The notes below the pieces were generated by a model. That model made no database searches and had not been told where the DNA came from. It was given only the letters and a program-made list of their open reading frames with translations. From positions 18,660,909-18,724,908 of the forward strand of contig NC_031502.1 in the NCBI RefSeq assembly GCF_000237925.1: a stretch of DNA of 64,000 bases, written 5' to 3'. This DNA is from Schistosoma mansoni. Taxonomy: Eukaryota; Platyhelminthes; Trematoda; Strigeidida; Schistosomatidae. Of the stretch, positions 50,113 through 59,734 are shown in pieces. Position 1 is the stretch's first letter, and each line of letters starts with the position of its first letter. The position numbers and the translations under genes are program-made.

Positions 50113-51194
50113 TTGGCTGAACAATACTCTCAGACATTTCAGCCGACCCACATCAACTATACTGACGAAAGCTTCACCTGCACCTGTACAGGACTTTCCG
50201 AAGTGGACCTGAGTGTTGACCTAGTGCTCTGTAAACTGCAGCACATAAGAAAAGACACTTCTCCTGGTCCGGATATGGTTCATTCTGCTATACCGAGGGA
50301 AGCAGCTTCAATCCTGGCAACACCACTTAGCGTAATGTTTTCACACTCGCTAAGCCGAGGCAAACTTTTCAAAGGAGGTCGACGCAGTGAACCCTCAAGT
50401 TACCGACCAGTGGCCCTTCTCTCCATACCTTCTAAAATTATGGAGTCCATAATATACGACAGTATACACGAATACTTAATATCCCTAAAGTTCTCACCCC
50501 AATAGCATGGCTTCAGAAAGGGTCATTCTTGATAAACCTGCTGACTGCGGTGGATAGATGGACAATCATCCTTGATCGCAAGGGGAAGGTTGACGTCATT
50601 CACCTTGATTTCTCAAAAGCTCTTGATAGGGTCAACCATATATGTCTTATCAATAAGCTTAGACGATTGTGTATCAAACCACCTCTGATTGACTGGCTCG
50701 CTTCATATCTAGAAAACCGACATTTTAAGGTCGGGGTTAACTTCACTCTCTCTCAAGCTATGGAATGTCCTAGTGGGGTCCCCCAGGGCTCAATACTAGG
50801 ACCTCTTCTCTCCTTGATTTACATTGACGATCTTCCTCAACAAGTTTCATCTAACTTATTGCTTTTTGCTGATGATGTGAAACTTTGGAGAAAGATGCGT
50901 AACCAAAAGAATATACTAGCACTTCAGAAGGATCTGACTTGGCTTCAAAGCCGGGCAGACGACAACGGACCTACCTTCAACACTTCGAATTGCAAAGTAG
51001 TCCATCTGAGACATCTTGCAGACTATAGTTACAACTTAGGAAACTTCTCTCTAGAAGCTTCCCAAGTCAAAAAAGGTTTAGGAGTGTTGGTACCCTATGA
51101 CCTGAAGTCGTATGCGAACTGTGACAAAAACACATTTCAGGCAAACCTTGCACTGGTAACATTAGAGCGCATTTTTGGCCAGTTTGACGGTTGA
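50113..51194 (+). pseudogene. CR1-type reverse transcriptase, broken
   Basis: Two frames (50113-50505 and 50529-51194) carry SPGPDMVHSAIP, SSYRPVALLSIPSKIMESII, HLDFSKALDRVNH, SGVPQGSILGPLLSLIYIDDL and LLLFADDVKLW, the standard CR1/Jockey-type RT blocks with the FADD centre intact. A stop and frameshift near 50505-50529 break the 'QHGFRKGHS' block, and an internal deletion removed residues before FKGGRR. Confidence 0.8.
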
Positions 51195-51962
51195 ACCTTC
51201 CACATAGTATTTCCAACATAGTGTTTCCTCCCTCCCTCCAAAAGGATAAGGACACTCTGGGACGTATCTAACGTCGAGCCACGAAATCAGTTCGGGGAAT
51301 CAAATTCAATCCTTATGAAGAGCGCCTCCAATCACTTAACCTTTACCCGTCAGAGTACAGACGTCTTAGAGGTGACCTTCTTATGACTTGCAGTATCCTT
51401 AATACTTCTGGTCATCCCCTTAAACATCTACTCAAGCTTAGTCACAACACTAATCTGAGGGGTAACACCCAAAAACTGGAGACCCAACATAGCAGAACAG
51501 ACTGTAGACACAACTTCTACTCCTTAAGAGTTGTCAAATGCTGGAATTCGCTGCCAACTGAGCTAGTCCAAGCGACTTCCCAGGAGTCCTTTAAGAGGAA
51601 ACTTGACCTATTCTCAAGGACTAAGGATAACATATTATTATGATTTGCCAATTTCTTTTTTCCCCTATTATCGTTAATATACCTAGGTTCTTGCCTGGAG
51701 GTATGGGTGATCCACTGCTACTAGACACGGAAGCCCGTTAAGCAAAAGCTTCTTCTATTCCGTCCTCAACCATTTGAAGGAAAATGCAGTTAGCAATCTG
51801 CAATTGACGAAGGCGCATCTTCATATTAAGCGTTACACATTTCCAGTCGTTGTTAGCCTCCTGGGTTGTTAAGCCTTACTACAGACCATGTGCCTAATAA
51901 GTCATCAGTTTAATCGTCCTATGGTATTTTTTCCAGATCCTTCGACGACTGGATGTTGTAAG

Positions 51963-52100
51963 TTACATATGCTCATCATCTTGAAAAGCATATGGTTCAT
52001 TCGATCAGTTATGAATCTGAAGATCAAACCGACAGACCAATATGCCAGCGCTGTTCAAAGTCATTTAAATCCCGCCTTACACTGAAACATCATACTGAAG
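51963..52100 (+). CDS. Zinc-finger gene exon A
   Basis: The donor GTATGT after 52100 is clear. The frame reads YAHHLEKHMVHS, then PICQRCSKSFKSRLTLKHH, the main part of a zinc finger whose last ligand comes from exon 54545. The start is uncertain: in this frame a TAA lies at 51959-51961, so the exon can begin no earlier than the AG at 51961-51962. The better-looking acceptor TTTTTTCCAG at 51936 would put the TAA inside the exon. Confidence 0.6.
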
Positions 52101-55100
52101 GTATGTACTAACTATTGCTAGATAAAAATTTTATAATCTTATTGTTTCTACATGTTTCAGCCCTAAACATTTCTAATAAGCTCCTTCAAGCTTCATCTTG
52201 AGAAGATTTAGCCAATGCACTCAAGACCATTAGGTATAGGCATAATTTTAAGCGTTTCAAGGCCGACATAGCAGCTGTTACCCTTTGTTGATGAAAATAA
52301 AAGTCCAGGTTGTCTCTATAAGTCATGGACATTTTATCGTAGAGATACGAAATTTCTTTGAAAGACGAGCTAGGTGTTATTACTGTGGGTTCTGGGAATA
52401 TTCAGTAGCTCATGCTGCTTCTTTAGACGAAATTCCAGAGACAATCTCTGGCGAGACTATAATTTGTGGACGACTTTTTTAGAATATCCATCTACTTAAT
52501 AGGACGAAATAAGGACTATAAATTAATGCGAGGAAACAGTATTTAACTTTCAGATGGACACTATGGCCAGTAATTTAATCAAGGTATTCTTATCACGTCA
52601 GTTACTCATCTACAGCGTAGGACCAGGGATATTTACGCATCAGTCCAAGTTACCACACAGCACAACGAGATGATCACCAAATTCATAGTAGTTACTTCAA
52701 TGGTAGTAACGTATAAAAGATTGTGTAAAAGTATATAACACAGGGAGAAATAATTGGTTCGTAGAAAGAAAGGTATAAAGTAATTTTAATCTCACGGTTT
52801 AAGAGAAGACAGTGTGCACACCCACACCATTGTGATCGATTCTGAGCCATGTCACACATAGTCTCCAACTATTGGTTACGATAGTCACGCGGACCCCAAC
52901 CAAGTAGTCTGCATCTACCGACATGTCTAAGACCAGAATTCAGTGATGCCACGTTCTTTCTCCCAACCATCTCCAACACTAGTCAGCATTGCGCGTCGTG
53001 GTAATCGGTGTTCAGGCATACGTAACGCGTGGCCCAACCATCTCAGTCGGTGAGAATTTACAACCTAATCAACTGATTTACCATCATTCCCTAATAGCCT
53101 GAGTCTAACCTCACTATTACTTACCCGGTGATCCCAGCAGATGCGAGCAATATTTCTAAGGCATCTGTGAGCAAATACTAGTAACTTATGAGTATCTTCT
53201 ACTCTTAGCGGCTACGTTTCACAACCCTTAAGTAAAGCAGAACGAAATGCTGCTCAGTATACTCGTCCATTAGTTGGTAAACGAATATTTTGCCTTCTTA
53301 ATAGGTGGCATACCCGCTATGAACTTCCGTTGTCGAACCTGTATTGGATCTAGCAATGTAACTCAAATAACCCTGAGGTCGTTACTCACAGAGCTTAGGT
53401 GAAGCGGTAGGTAATAATCTAGCACAACTTATGTATCTCTCTTCCAGTTACGAACTAACCATCAACTTTTGAATATACTCACGGTGAATGCAGTTCCATA
53501 GTAGCTAGTTTAGTGTGTATAGGTATGATTACCATTCCAATGTTCGTAGTGATTAGATTTTTTTATTTTGGGGATGACCATCTATGAAAGTTTTGAAGTC
53601 TTGGTGAGATACTTTCTCACTAGTCAAAGCACCAGATTTTAAACTGATGGACTAGAGACTCAAATCTTTTAAGATAACTAACATTTCTATTTCCCATAAA
53701 ATGGGCGGTCTAAAAGTCTAGTCCCCGTAAACGTGATTGCTTTGACTTAAAGCGACTACAAAACAATGGCATATGTATTACATTGTATATTTTATTAGGC
53801 GGAAATCGTAAATTTGTCATATATATATATTACTGTGACTTTCATTTGATAGTTTCTAAAATTTTCTGTCTCGATAATCGTTGATATCCAATAATGAGAG
53901 TTTATGAATGACATTTTCACCACACATTTTAGTAAAATTTCAAACGTCACCAGTTAAAAACGCTTAAAAGATATCTTTAGTGAATTAGTGCACTATTTTT
54001 ACTGGTTATTTCGCAATATAGTGTGAATTTTTCAGTAAAAACCACCATACCACGCACTTGAGTTTTATCTGTCTTTTATTCATCTAAATTTTAGAAGATT
54101 AGTGTTTGGTCATGGAAATTGTTTTTCGTGATATCAGATTATTTTTTGACTCCAACGATTACTCCCAGTAAAGATAAGACTCAGAACTCATTGGTAATAG
54201 CAATCTTTTATATTAGACTTGTAAGTTGCTAGTTCGTTCACACGAATGTGAACGTGTCACTGAATTTTACTACATGAATGGTGCTTTTGGGTTTTCTGTT
54301 TTGGTTGCATTTTTTCCTGCACGTAAGACTCAAGAAGCTTTAGCTTTGGAATTTTCAGTTAGTTTTCGTAATTACACGGGTTAAAGCTGTCTGCAACATA
54401 AGCTGTTGAGAAGTATTTGGAAGAAAATACTAAATTTTACTGTCAGTCTGCTCATCATAAAAAGCTTAGAAAGTGATGTCTTAATGGGAATGTTTTTCCG
54501 TGATCATAGTGTACCTATTGTTTTACTGTAATTTTTCCATTTAGTCTGTTCTAATCGTAATTCGGAGCCAAGGTTCTGCTGTGAGATATGTCGAAAGAAA
54601 TTCAGGACTGATATTCAGTACACCCGTCACATCTATTACACTCATTCACAACGTACATTTCTGTGTAAAGAAAAAAGTGAGTTTGCATCAATACGTTTTA
54701 GTGTGTTCTTTATTGTTTGTCTCAAAAAGGCTGTATGACAACGTCTGTTTTGCAACTCGAACTGATGTACGTACGTACGAAGTTCTAGTCCCCAAATGCC
54801 CTGGTACGACCGAGAGTGGGGAGAGTCTGCTCTCCCTCTCGAAATGCTCTCATATGGCCACGCGAATATATAGCCTCTGCCAGGGAAGTCCCACTCACTG
54901 CCTTCTCGTGGCGGGGGTGTTGTTCACAAAAGTGAGAGGACGAAAAGCGAATGTCCGGCGCTTTAACCGGGTTGGTGGATGTGGAGGATCCACCTAGGGG
55001 AGTTGGAAAACCCTGATTCCAAACCAATGGTGCACATGGGCTCCAGTATCCTGAAGGAACGAATGGCGTATGAACCAACTGTTGGTCACCGGCTACCATG

Positions 55101-58100
55101 GGACTGCATCTCCTTACGATGCTCCATTACCTTGTGGACTAGATCTTTAGGTCAAAGGCTCCGGGTGTGGCCCCTAAGAAAACCACGTGCTTCGGTTTGG
55201 GCACCTGGGCAGTATCACAGCCCTCACACAAATCGAATGAGATTTGTGAGGCGCATATGTATCTGGTGCTTCCTTGTACCAATATTTATGTGTTTAAATA
55301 AATAAATAAACGAAGTTCTACGTTGTGACTGACTGACTTTATTTTTATTTATTTAAACACATGAATATTGGTACAAGGAAGCATCAGATATATATGCGCC
55401 TCACAAATCTCATTTGATTTGTGTGAGGGCTGGGATACTGCCCAGGTACCCAAACTGAAGTAGGTGGTTTTCTTAGGGGACCACACCCGGAGCCTTTGAC
55501 CTAAAGATCTAGTCCACAAGGCAATGGAGCATCGTAAGGAGATGCAGTCCCATGGTAGCCGGTGATCAACGATTGATTCACCATTTGTTCCCTCAGGATA
55601 CTAGAGGCCGTGTGCACCATTGGTTTGGAATCAGGGTTTTCCAACTCCCCTAGGTGGATCCTCCACATCCACCAACCCGGTTAAAGCGCCGGACATTCGC
55701 TTTTCGTCCTCTCACTTTCGTAAACAACACCCCTGCCACGAGGAGGCAGTGAGTAGGACTTTCCTGACAGAGGCTATATACTCGTGGCCATGGGAGAGCG
55801 GACTCTCCCCACTCTCCGCCGTACCAGGGCATTTGGGGGCACTGACTGACTGTTTCGCAAGCAAAAAGTCATTTGATTAAACAACAAATGAAGTGAACTA
55901 TCATGTTTTCAAAGTGTATATTGTTTCGAATGTTCATAGTTGTATTTATCCGAAGTGTTAAGGGTCTATGAAATAGTTGGATAACTTGCGACTCAAATAT
56001 TTTGAAGTAATACATTATATCCGATCATTATAGGCATATATTTTGTCCTTAGGGATCTTGTATTTGACAGACATTGGACTGTTAAGTGACTTTACTTATA
56101 TGGTAAATAGATTTTGAAATGTGTAAACAATATTTCCAATGTGTCCAAAACGGACTCCGCATACTTTAGATGATTCACAACTTATACTAACCTATTTTTA
56201 TTTCAGTATCAGCAAATAAAGTGGCAGGACGAGTTTATCAATTTTTAAAAAAAATAATTCTATTCAGCTTGTTGGATGAATGTTTGATAAAATTCCCATG
56301 CAGAAATAAAAGACTACTTTGTCCTTTCCCTATCCACCTAGTTTTTATACCAAATATGTCTTTGTGGTATTTAACGGTGGTAACGCATGACTGTTAACAG
56401 TGAAGGATATTAAATTCTTTGCTCTTAATTCTTTAAACAATATTCCAAGAATGCTTGGGATTCATTTCTCTACTGAATCCAATAGGTTACTTCCCTCTGA
56501 CGTTTTCCAAGGACATTTTAATACTGTATATATACTCCTGAGTTGTGGAATATGCATTTCTCTCGTTTGATTGTGGTCTTCTCCCTCGAGTTAGCAGGGC
56601 TGGCACTCAGTGAATAGTTTAGCTTATGCGGTTGTTGTGTCTCTGACTTTCGTTCTGTTCTCCGGTCTAGGTGGGATTGTAGTCTCTTTTTAAACACAGC
56701 AAATGTAGTCATCCGTTAACCTCAGTTGGAGTTATCTTAAAGCTTAACAAAAACTCAAAATACTTTGCTTAACTGTAAATCTTACTTAGCTAGCTATGCA
56801 TATCGGCTCTCTATATGACTGTTGTTAGGTAGTCCACTGTATTTGCATTGTCAATCATGAGTTCGTAATTAAACTTCAATGTGTACATTTTTAATTGCTA
56901 TAGTTTTTAGACTGCCACTTTTATGTGTTTGAACAACGCTATCTAATGTGGCTAGTTGGTGCTTCTGTGGTGTGGTCTACTTATATCCGTATAAGTAGTA
57001 TATGGTGTTGGTCAGACATAGAATGTATTTTCGCAGAAGACCGATGAGGAAAGAACTGAAACAAGGCGCTATCGGGAGGAAAATGCACGAACAATGGAAT
57101 TAGAAAAGAAACAGTGAAGATTGAGACTGTTGGTTGTTAATTTGCAAATTAACTGTCCATTGTATGGTTTTCAGAATTTACTGAGATAGTCTGTAATGTT
57201 TGCTTAAATACTTCGATTGTCCCCAGTCGTGTTCTGTTCACTACACTTCATGTATATTTAGTCATATCTATTTACGATATATACCGTTCGGTAAAGAGAT
57301 AAAGATCTAAATATAACAGTTTGTCGTGTTCTTGTGCGTTAATGTGTCCTCCATAGTAAATAACAGCTGTTGTAATTTGCTTTTCTTATAACAAATGTTG
57401 GTTCTGAAATATCTACTGAGTACCTTGTTCTCAGCAGTTGTATTTACTATTCATCCCAATACTTTAGAATATTGACGTTTAAAACTTTGTTCAATTTCTT
57501 CTCTTTGTTCCAAGAGTTTCAATCTTCTCAACTTTCGTACACCTGAATATTTAGTTGTGTAAACTGCATCTTAGTGAAAATGAAAAAAGGAATCGCTCTC
57601 TTATTTCTCAGAACTATAGTACCTATTTACTTGGTGAACGTCACCACCTATATGTTAAGAAGTAACGTCGTATGGAAAATATGTATGACATCAGTACAAA
57701 TGTAGTGTTAGGAATTTATACTGCAACAAACCTTCCACTGTTACATGCAAAAGCTGATAAGTACTGACAGTGTCTTTGAAAATAGAACCTACCAGGTGTT
57801 AGTAAGTCAAGAAGTTTCATCTTAGATAAACTGTAATATTTGTGGAACTTTGAAATTACTCTCTGTTAATATAGTTAGGGGCGGCCAAACCAAAACATGG
57901 CATCAGTGCTTAAAGTCACTAACCTCTAGTCTGAGCCATGTTGGTAGATGCAGACTACCTGGTTGGGGTCCGCGTGACTATCGTAACCAATAGTTGGAGA
58001 CTCTGGTTGACATGGCTCAGAATCGATCACAATAGCGTAGGTGTATACACTCTTTGTCTTTACATAAACCGTGGGATTAAAATTGCTTTATATCTGCCTT

Positions 58101-59492
58101 TTTTCCTGTAGTATATCCTTATAAACAATCTTTCTTTTATATATTACCACCACTAAATTAACTACTTCTATGAATTCGGTGTTCATTTTGTTGTGCTAAC
58201 GAGGTATGGCAACTTGTACCGGTGCATTTATGTGCTTGGTCCTACGTTGTAGTTGACTTGACTGACCCTGTTAATATCCCTCACTAAAAAAATTATTCCC
58301 CATGTAGTTCAAATAGTGCCTAAATATCTATCTACAAAGTTATTAATGAATTCAATATGTTTTTGAAGTTACAGTTTTTACCTGTATGCGTTGCAACTTT
58401 GAGTCGTTCAGTGCTACTCTAATATCGGTGTGTAGATTAAAACGATGTGCTCCAAAAAATCTTACCGACCGTCTTTGTACTTTAGATGGGGGTTTCTCAG
58501 ACTCTAGGGAACACCTTAAGTCACCCCCTTATTTGTACTTATTGGAGTGGGGCTGAAGGCATTGGCTTTCAACCATGAAGTTGTAGGTCCGAATATCGTT
58601 TCATCTATTTTGGTTTGGCCAGCTAGTCATTATCGCCAGCCTTCATAGTGTTGCTGAAAGCTGTACACTGTGAATGAATTAAATTATTAATTGTTAAAAG
58701 TGTGGATTTATATTCATATTGTTTTGCATACCATAAAGTTTCAGACTAAAAGCATATTTATCTTCATTTCTTTTTTACTCCAGGTTGTGGTAGAGCATTC
58801 TTATCAAACTCGCATCTTATAGCTCACATGACAACACATACCTCTGATAGACCTTATTCCTGTTCAGTACAAGGATGTTCATATCAAGCCCGTACAGCCG
58901 GTCGACTTGCACAACACAAAATTATTCATGGTCAAGGTGTGAATATCGTATTTTACATGTCCCTCACCAGTATTTTCGTGTTTATTATAGTTCTTTATGT
59001 TATATTTTGTTTAAACGCTTGCCTAATCAAATGATTCCAAAATCATTTTTTCATGTTCCTTATAAAAGACGTTACATTACATTATAGGTTTAATTGAAAC
59101 TTCGTTTACAAGACTCACTATCTGATTTTTATTGTATTTTTACAGGTCGTCGTTTTTCTTGTGATTATTGTGAATACAGCGCGACCACATCTTCTAATCT
59201 TCGTCGTCATGCTCGTATACACGCTGGGGCTAGGCCATATTTGTGCCCTCATTGTCCTCACCGTACTAGCGAACTAGATGCTTTAAAAAAGCATGTTCTA
59301 GACTCTGGTAGGCATCCGGGTCTACCTCTTTATGTGTGTCCGTGGTGTCGATCGGAGTCCAGCACAGTCTGCGTTGGTTTTAATGCTTCAAGTCTCGCAT
59401 GGCGACATCTGCTCAGTGAGCATTCAAGTGAGATTATGAAGCCAGAAACACTGAGTCGAATCGGTCGAGTATCTGAAAAATCGCTTTCGGAG
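51963..59492 (+). CDS. Multi-exon C2H2/C2HC zinc-finger protein gene (partial)
   Basis: Four exons: 51963-52100, 54545-54676, 58784-58936 and 59146-59492. All internal junctions are phase 1 and join without a frame break. The joined product has about seven zinc fingers. The first is completed by a Cys from the next exon (C2HC spacing), the second is Cx2C, the third and fourth use Cx4C spacing, and the rest use Cx2C. Linkers such as THTSDRPYSC and HAGARPYLC resemble the TGEKP linker. Such proteins are usually nuclear DNA-binding regulators; a target or orthologue cannot be named. The gene is open at both ends: the last donor (GTAAGA at 59493) implies more exons to the right, and the 5' end is unknown. 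Introns are filled with transposon copies. Confidence 0.82.
52598..53335 (-). mobile_element. Older, inverted 5'-truncated SR2-like copy
   Basis: The minus strand matches the C-terminal reverse transcriptase region and 3' tail of the element at 59735 (for example LRNIARICWDHRVSNSEVRL and LRWLGHALRMPEHRLPRRAM) but with several stop codons and indels. It is more diverged than the copy at 57873, hence an older insertion, in the intron after zinc-finger exon A. Confidence 0.82.
54545..54676 (+). CDS. Zinc-finger gene exon B
   Basis: A 132-bp exon with acceptor TTTCCATTTAG and donor GTGAGT, phase 1 to phase 1. It encodes FCCEICRKKFRTDIQYTRH followed by IYYTH, a C2H2 finger with Cx2C and Hx4H spacing (Tyr in place of the usual Leu), and then FLCKEK, the start of the next finger. 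Its first codon supplies the Cys that completes the finger in exon A. Confidence 0.75.
54788..55309 (+). mobile_element. ~0.5-kb non-autonomous retroposon, plus copy
   Basis: 522 bp running from GTCCCCAAATGCCC to an (AAAT)n-type 3' tail, flanked by the 11-bp direct repeat ACGAAGTTCTA (54777-54787 and 55310-55320). It is GC-richer than its surroundings. It has no convincing protein; the ORFs within it are not recognised. The tail and duplication indicate insertion by target-primed reverse transcription. It could be a SINE-like element or the leader of an RTE element. Confidence 0.7.
55339..55840 (-). mobile_element. ~0.5-kb non-autonomous retroposon, minus copy
   Basis: The same family as the copy at 54788, in the opposite direction and tail to tail with it, flanked by its own direct repeat ACTGACTGACT (55328-55338 and 55841-55851). 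The two copies differ at many positions, so they are independent insertions and not a single fold-back. Together they form a ~1,050-bp imperfect palindrome with a ~29-bp centre. Confidence 0.72.
55900..57860. other. Zinc-finger gene intron, nothing recognised
   Basis: AT-rich intron between the palindromic retroposon pair and the truncated SR2-like copy. No exon, RNA gene or element was identified. Confidence 0.35.
57873..58267 (+). mobile_element. 5'-truncated SR2-like copy (3' end only)
   Basis: 395 bp nearly identical to the last ~395 bp of the full-length element at 59735. It is flanked by CTGTTAATAT on both sides (57863-57872 and 58268-58277), a 10-bp target-site duplication, so truncation happened during insertion. 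It lies in the intron before zinc-finger exon 58784. Confidence 0.85.
58784..58936 (+). CDS. Zinc-finger gene exon C
   Basis: A 153-bp exon, acceptor TTTTTTACTCCAG, donor GTGTGA. It completes a Cx4C finger begun in the previous exon (CGRAFLSNSHLIAHMTTH) and adds a second (YSCSVQGC, then LAQHKIIH). Phase 1 on both sides, in frame with its neighbours. Confidence 0.88.
59146..59492 (+). CDS. Zinc-finger gene exon D
   Basis: A 347-bp exon with acceptor TATTTTTACAG and donor GTAAGA. It encodes a canonical finger (FSCDYCEYS, NLRRHARIH), a finger with long Hx6H spacing (YLCPHCPHR, LKKHVLDSGRH), and an atypical one with an enlarged loop (YVCPWC ... WRHLLSEH). The final ~22 residues are a Ser/Glu-containing tail. 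It ends in phase 0 and so continues into an unseen exon. Confidence 0.88.
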
Positions 59493-59734
59493 GTAAGAAC
59501 ATGTGAATCTTTATTTTTGCGACAGAATAGTGATCTGTCATGGAAATGTTCATTCTTCTTCATTTAAGTTGCCATAGCAACCAACCTTACTAGTATCGAC
59601 ATATATTTTAAGCCTCACAATATGAGTAATTTTCTATGGTCTTCACATCATTATTTTCAAAAATAGGAAGCGTACATATACCATTAGTCACTAGTAACTG
59701 GATAGTGTGGCCTTCATGGGTTATATTAACAAAA

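Larger units (their letters stand above)
48240..51830 (+). mobile_element. Degenerate CR1-clade non-LTR retrotransposon (SR1-like)
   Basis: A collinear series of coding remnants. First an ORF1-like nucleic-acid-binding segment, then endonuclease, then reverse transcriptase, then the C-terminal tail (51383-51643, NFYSLRVVKCWNSLPTELVQ). The 3' stretch after 51650 is non-coding. Both ends are approximate; I found no target-site duplication. The element sits between the gypsy integrase remnant and zinc-finger exon A. Confidence 0.75.

Noticed and set aside
52285-52482. Open frame with CYYC as a possible extra zinc-finger exon
   Set aside because: No His ligands at usual spacing, and exons 52100 and 54545 already join in phase without it.
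54581-55880. Open frames of 60-138 codons across the palindromic retroposons
   Set aside because: They mirror each other on both arms and have no recognised domain. The GC-richer repeat makes long frames likely by chance. The true coding piece here is the zinc-finger exon 54545-54676.
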